Assembly: GCF_964275005.1 (NCBI RefSeq)
Contig: NC_092690.1
Location: 8,646,336-8,710,335, forward strand
DNA from: Diadema setosum
Taxonomy: Eukaryota > Echinodermata > Echinoidea > Diadematoida > Diadematidae
Length of the DNA stretch: 64,000 nucleotides
Direction of reading: 5' to 3'
A program made the translations under genes and the position numbers. Positions within the stretch are counted from its first letter, which is position 1, and every line of letters begins with the position of its first letter. The notes below the pieces were generated by a model, which did not search any database, was not told the origin of the DNA, and worked only from the letters and a program-made list of their open reading frames with translations. This document shows positions 58,831 to 64,000 of this stretch, piece by piece.

Positions 58831-61800
58831 TTCACAGACATATCCTCATATTACAGTTTATATCTTAATACAAATCTTACGTTGTTCTTGTGACCTTATA
58901 AATGCTGCAAACTTTTTCAGAAAAATGCCCTTCCAACATCCCACGAATATGAGCTGACTGATGCTGCATGGCGACGGGTTCAATGAATTTTACATAATTA
59001 CATGACAGGGTTAGAATTACAATGTAAAATGGATGAGATGGATTGGCCAAGGAAGTTGGGAAATTGATGTTCCAAGTGACTATGATTATTCATAACAGAT
59101 GTCACTTTTCTATAGGGATGCCCAAAAGAACTCCATAAGTTCACTGTGTATGTGTGTCTGTGTGTGTGTGTTTGATCTCAGTGCTTGATGCTGTCGTGTT
59201 TCTGACCAATGTTAAGTTTCATTTTCCATCGTGACATAATTCCGAATATATTTTGCTTGTATATATTCATGTAATGAAATGGAATTTCCCCCGAATGATA
59301 AATAAGCAAAACATTTTCTTTCCAATCCAGAAATATCTGCAAAAGTGTAAATCAGCGAAGTATGTTACGAGAGTGATGAATCTGTAGCCTCCTAGAAAAC
59401 CGATAATATCCCTTTTCGCTTGATTTCAACAAATTAAATCTTCAAGAATAGTTCTTTACAAGTTACTAGTAGTATGTTAGATTATGCTCGGGCGCGTCCA
59501 GTTGAGTAATTTGATTTTCATATCATTAGTCTTTGCCCAATTTCTGTTCGCACATCCCTTTGTATTGAACATTATATAATACAGCTCACCTTGTTCAAGA
59601 AGGGATGGCGAAAAAAAGTAATTACCATCATCAAGACATATTTTTCTTAGAAAGTGTCTGGTCATTATGAAATGAAATTTGAATCAATTGTCTTCCTGTA
59701 CTCTGTTAGGCAGATCCAATTTGGCACATACTTCAAACACTTTTGAACGTGAATGCAAGGGAAATAAAAACGCTGCGACTGGTTTGCTTTATCGTAATCA
59801 TTTCGTTCTATTTTTAAGGAGCATCCAATCATTGGGGACGAAGCAGTTGGTACATGTGTATAGCTTGACAGATCACTAATTAAGAATTTCAGCTGAGATT
59901 GTTTGGTTCTGTGTTTGTTGGGCAATAATGGCACAATCTTATGATGCCTGTTCGCATGTCTGTATACAGCTTGGTATAAGCGTGTGTTTGATTGTAAATG
60001 AAGTTACACTCTGTCAGTGATAATGGTGGAGATAGATACATGATTGCCCTTCTGCCACTTAGTTGATCGAAGTGAAATATGAAAGGGGAATATGAGTCAC
60101 ACTTCACAGTTGGCGCCTTAAAAAATGAATAAAAACAAAAACCGCGGTGGAATATCTGATTATGAAAATGGTCATGAAAAAACGGCATGTATGCATGACG
60201 TCCCCGTCCCCCCCCCCCCTCCTCATTGTTGCCTTTGTATCATGGTCCTTTGTCTCTCTTGTTTTCGTCATTTAAGTCTGAGTTCACGTCCCCGTCATCG
60301 TCGATGTCCATTCATATTTTATGTTACTCTATTTTTGTCTACGTCTTAGTCCCTGTCCTTCTTGTCCTTGCCTGTATCTTCATCTCTCATAATTCCATAC
60401 ATTACTACATTATTTATAATGCCAAGCACCTGCCAAGGGCACACCCACCGCAAGTTCCTTACTTTAGGAAGGTGTCTCCAAAATATTCAAAATTATCGCA
60501 TTGTTATTCGTACTTAATATACATGTCTGACAGCTGGAAATAAATATCATTTAACTGAACTAAACTGATCTTTTCAAACTTACAGTCTGCGATTATTCTT
60601 GAGTGACTTAATCTATGTCCGCAGGGTGTGTTGAATGTGTTTCCATATGAGGTGATGATGAGGTAGCCTCAATTATTATCTCACTTTGATAACGGTAAAA
60701 ATGAATTATACATCACTAACGAGGAAACGGAATAGGCAATCAGGAGCATGAATAAACTGTATAACTAACCGACCACTATTCAGTTATTCAACCAGGAATA
60801 ACATCATATTTTAGACTTAAATGAAAGAAACATTAAATTTTCTTCATTTTTTATACACGATCAATGGAAAGTTGTGAGGTTATGACATGGTCAGCTCACT
60901 CATTTGCATATTCATATCCACTGTACAAGAATTGTTTTGCAGAAATATGCAAAATTTCAAAATTTAATAACTTCCTTATTAATTATAATTCATTGCACAA
61001 CGATAATATATGATAAGAAATTATTTGAACAATATACTGCTAAATATGAAATCTCCGCATTGCCCACAGTATCAGAGTTTGCATAAAGCCATCTGAATGA
61101 TTGACACCCGTAAGTAACGAGTGCAATAGAAAAGCAATACCTAGGTATGAAATGTGAATCATGCACCGATTCAGAACTTGTGACTTCATAATTGTTTGAC
61201 ATCATGGTTGTGTTAGGAATTGGTTAAGGCCTATATTATTTCCTTTGATATTGCAGGAAATCATTTTGCTGACGGGATCGCAGTGCACAATGAAACGTTA
61301 TTGCCATGCTTGCATTTCACCAATATGCTCAGTTTAAAATTTAGCCGACCACCATAAACTATCCAAAGAGTTACAACACACAACAAACTCGTGACTTTTG
61401 ACGGGCACATGATCCTCTATAAATAAATCCTATAGCTCTCACTCCTTTGTGTTCTCAACTAGGTATACTTTGATCTTTTGAAATTCTATGTCATCTCTTT
61501 ATCTAGTGTCTCAGTGGATTGTGGATCCGTCTCTGTACGTCATAGCGTATGTGTGTGTGTGTGTGTTTGTGTGTTTGTTTGTGACTCGCGTGTGTTTTCC
61601 TTTTTTGTCTATAAAGCCGTCATTTTCCTTTGATGGAGTAAAACTGTTCTATATTGCTATACCTAAAGTTGTTAATAGCTGTTGGTCGTGGTGAGCTTAC
61701 ATACAAATTACCTATGCATTAACAGACGTAGAAACAGACAGAGAAAAGATTGACAATCATTCAAAGACCCGCACAAAATAACCTTTATCATGATAGAACG

Positions 61801-62004
61801 TTGTAGTGTGGAAACAGCACTTGTAGATAAATGAAAACTGCGGCGTCATTGAATATTTACTGACCTTCGGGGCAAATTCAGGATTTGCTTATGTCATCGG
61901 TGCTTATATTATTATAGTGCATTTAGCCTCATGCACTACATAGACTCTATATAACAGGCATAGATGGTTCCTTATTATGCACCTCTCTATCTACCTATCC
62001 ATCC

Positions 62005-62045
<41 letters not shown>

Positions 62046-62355
62046 CAATATCTGTATATGCATAAAGTATATATTATACACAGTGTAATCCAATACACGT
62101 AATTTTTATTGTTTATTATTTATCATTTTCATCATTATTGTAAATGCTACTATACTTGGTGATTGCTTTTGATCAGATACCTCTTTGCGTCTTCTGAAAA
62201 TACGTCTAAATACCTCTAAGCTCATAACCCTGCATCCACCGGATTGATTTCTTAACCGTATTTCCTGCCCAGACAAAACGCAATACCGACAATTCATAAC
62301 TATTTTTATAACGTACATTTCCCGTTTAGATTATTGTGGTCCAAGCCAAGCCATG
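58831..62355. other. Long intergenic stretch between genes D and E
   Basis: A CTAT microsatellite (about 62000-62045) and GT-rich runs near 59150-59170 and 61550-61580. 60780-61010 has text (TTTGCATATTCATAT, TTTCAAAATTTAATAACTTCC) in the style of the arms of 43085-44340. A short LINE-like tail lies near 60538-60568. No coding exon recognised. Confidence 0.45.
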
Positions 62356-63367
62356 AATTCTCGCTATCGCCAATGACGTAAAAAATACCAGGATGTGGCT
62401 TTTTCGTCAAGATTTCGTGCACTTGGTAGCAAGGGCACTTCCGGCGCGGGGCATATTTGCACAACGCTAGCGTGCGCGTACGTGTACCTTACCTACAGCG
62501 CAGCGCCGACCACGGATACTAGTACAGTAGGCCGCTGTACCGCCCGAGCCAGCGAGTGGCCAGGCCTGTCAAACTTGTACACTGTAGTCCCCGCCGCCGC
62601 CGGCGGCCGGCCTTGCATTTATAAGCAGGCACCACTGCACGCAGCGCATAAGCTAACACATACCGGTACAGCGTACTGCAGCTTGATCATGCGATCGATG
62701 TGCACATCACAGATCAGTCATCTCTGCATACGCTGAAAATATGCTGGAAAATATTCACCCACCTGGATATATAGTATAATATCGTCATGGAATGCCCATC
62801 TTTTTTTTTAATTTGTTCTCTGTCGAAATGTCGCGAACTCAATCGGGAACGAACAGTGATCTCGAACTTATCCTGTCTCCGAAGCAACTTCTTCCAAGTA
62901 AGTACGTACAATGTACGTAGGCACTAGGCCTATATTATCTAGTGCTACTACCACTACTAGTAAGTCGCGCGTGCACGTACTGCGCTGTGGAGTCACCCGT
63001 AAACTTCACCCACGCGGCCACGTCACAACTCGCATGCCAGTAAGGGTCCTATTTCTGCAGATTTTTTTTTTTCGTTTATTGTCGTGCGAACAACACATGG
63101 TAGCTTCGCAGCAACAACCAATAGTCGTATTAACAGCAATTTCTTAAGAATGGAGAAATTTCAAATCATATTAAAGCTGTAATTCAAGTCGAGAAAACCG
63201 GAAGTACACGTAGAATACAGTCGGTTGTGTGTGTAAATAGCATTAGTCACGTATCACGCGCGTACGAACGGAAGTGACTTTGCTACCGGACTATCCCATA
63301 ATGCACCGTAAATGACGCTTAAATCAACATCCGGGTACTTTTTACGTCATTGGCGATAGCGAGAATT
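62356..63367. mobile_element. 1-kb inverted-repeat element, G+C-rich, ahead of gene E
   Basis: Terminal inverted repeats of 41 bases: AATTCTCGCTATCGCCAATG at 62356 and CATTGGCGATAGCGAGAATT ending at 63367, continuing through ACGTAAAAA and the ACATCC word with two mismatches. The interior is unusually CpG-rich (for example CCGCCGCCGCCGGCGG near 62591). No transposase ORF. Its right end is 251 bases before the gene E leader ATG. Confidence 0.8.
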
Positions 63368-63618
63368 GTCGAGCTGATATGCTGGTTTCCAGCAGATCTA
63401 TGCATGTCGAAACTTACAATTTCAGCAATAGCCTATGTTTACACATGACAAAGTTATGTGGAAACAGCATATTTCGTATATAGATAAGTAACCTAACACG
63501 GTTGCAATGTAAGCTAGGGATAGACTGCTATGAACGTGTGCCCTTTCGAACTGAGCGGACACTGGTAGAAATCAGTCCATCAGTGAAACATCCGGTAAAC
63601 TATTTTCAATCAGACAAA

Positions 63619-63669
63619 ATGGCTGGTCGTTTCCATCCAAATACTCCGCTACTTCAGAAGGAAACAGGG
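63619..63669 (+). CDS. Leader exon of gene E (next family member)
   Basis: ATG GCT GGT CGT... encodes MAGRFHPNTPLLQKETG and reaches a consensus donor GGG|gtaagt in phase 0. Like gene D's leader it is exactly 17 codons, opens MA-x-R and has a TP pair. A is at -3 and G at +4. The rest of the gene would lie beyond the window. Alternative: an unrelated gene's first exon. Confidence 0.5.
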
Positions 63670-64000
63670 GTAAGTAGTTCGAATAATATAGTCACACTGA
63701 CTTCATTTTGAGGATAGATCCTTTAAGCATAAGAGGGTGGAATTGTCCTCTTGTATAAACAAGTATAGAAAGGCACATTTACGTATTGCGAGGCTATTTG
63801 TTTCACGACTGCATTATACATACAGGCTACTCTTCGCAGAAATGCGAACAGCGTGTGCTTTTCAATCATGTATATGATAATAAGTGTGAGGGTACGGGGG
63901 TAATTGCCCTAGACCCATTTATCAGTGCTATTTGTAGTAACATACCCAAAACTGAGGGATAAGAGAAGTAATAGCTCGTCTAGTTTAACGCTATGTAATG
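63670..64000. other. Presumed intron of gene E
   Basis: No exon or element recognised before the window ends. Confidence 0.4.

Overview
This is eukaryotic, AT-rich, repeat-dense genomic DNA. Coding sequence is sparse and split by introns. There are many small inverted-repeat DNA transposon relics, CR1-like LINE pieces, microsatellites and poly-G/C runs. The style (frequent 'taggccta' words, abundant foldback MITEs, CR1-like LINEs with short tandem tails) suggests a marine invertebrate deuterostome, most likely an echinoderm. That is inference from style only; no species marker gene is present.

The real content is a tandem family of small genes that I do not recognise. I call it here the LCHS family, after its best conserved motif. 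Four members are visible, all on the + strand: gene A (main exons 9659-11050), gene B (20882-27424, apparently two fused modules), gene C (45214-46887) and gene D (53541-57720). A leader exon of a fifth, gene E (63619-63669), runs off the window. Each module is built from two exons joined by a phase-1 intron that always splits the same glycine codon. It encodes about 150-180 residues that alternate hydrophobic strands and helices like a Rossmann-type fold. Most members have a short leader exon ending in phase 0. Genes A and C add one C-terminal membrane segment at the same position (about residues 185-208). B and D end without one.

By eye I found four perfect NF-kappaB decamers (GGGRNWYYCC) in the 64 kb, at 6755, 20755, 39503 and 53395. 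There is one ahead of each gene, and at B and D they lie 117 and 137 bases before the leader ATG. Together with tandem duplication and variable C-termini, this points to an inducible, possibly innate-immune, membrane-linked family.

Region by region: 1-2760 is one copy of a segmental duplication whose second copy is 13225-19010. 2.8-5.2 kb holds a dead LINE and a Tc1-like relic. 6.4-11 kb is gene A. The second duplication copy was later hit by a 2.35-kb pogo-like element carrying an 18-unit, 73-base tandem array, and by a small TTCGTTATTCCGAA-type element; the first copy preserves both empty sites. 20.7-27.4 kb is gene B. 28.0-31.9 kb is a nearly full-length CR1-like LINE on the minus strand. 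33.2-35.6 kb is a nine-unit array of a 281-base repeat. 36-45 kb is mostly dispersed repeats. 45.2-46.9 kb is gene C. 48-55 kb is a nest of MITEs and minisatellites around gene D's start. 53.5-57.7 kb is gene D. 58.3-58.8 kb is a Penelope-like fragment. 62.4-63.4 kb is a 1-kb GC-rich inverted-repeat element directly ahead of gene E. I saw no retrovirus, LTR or Polinton copy and no RNA gene.
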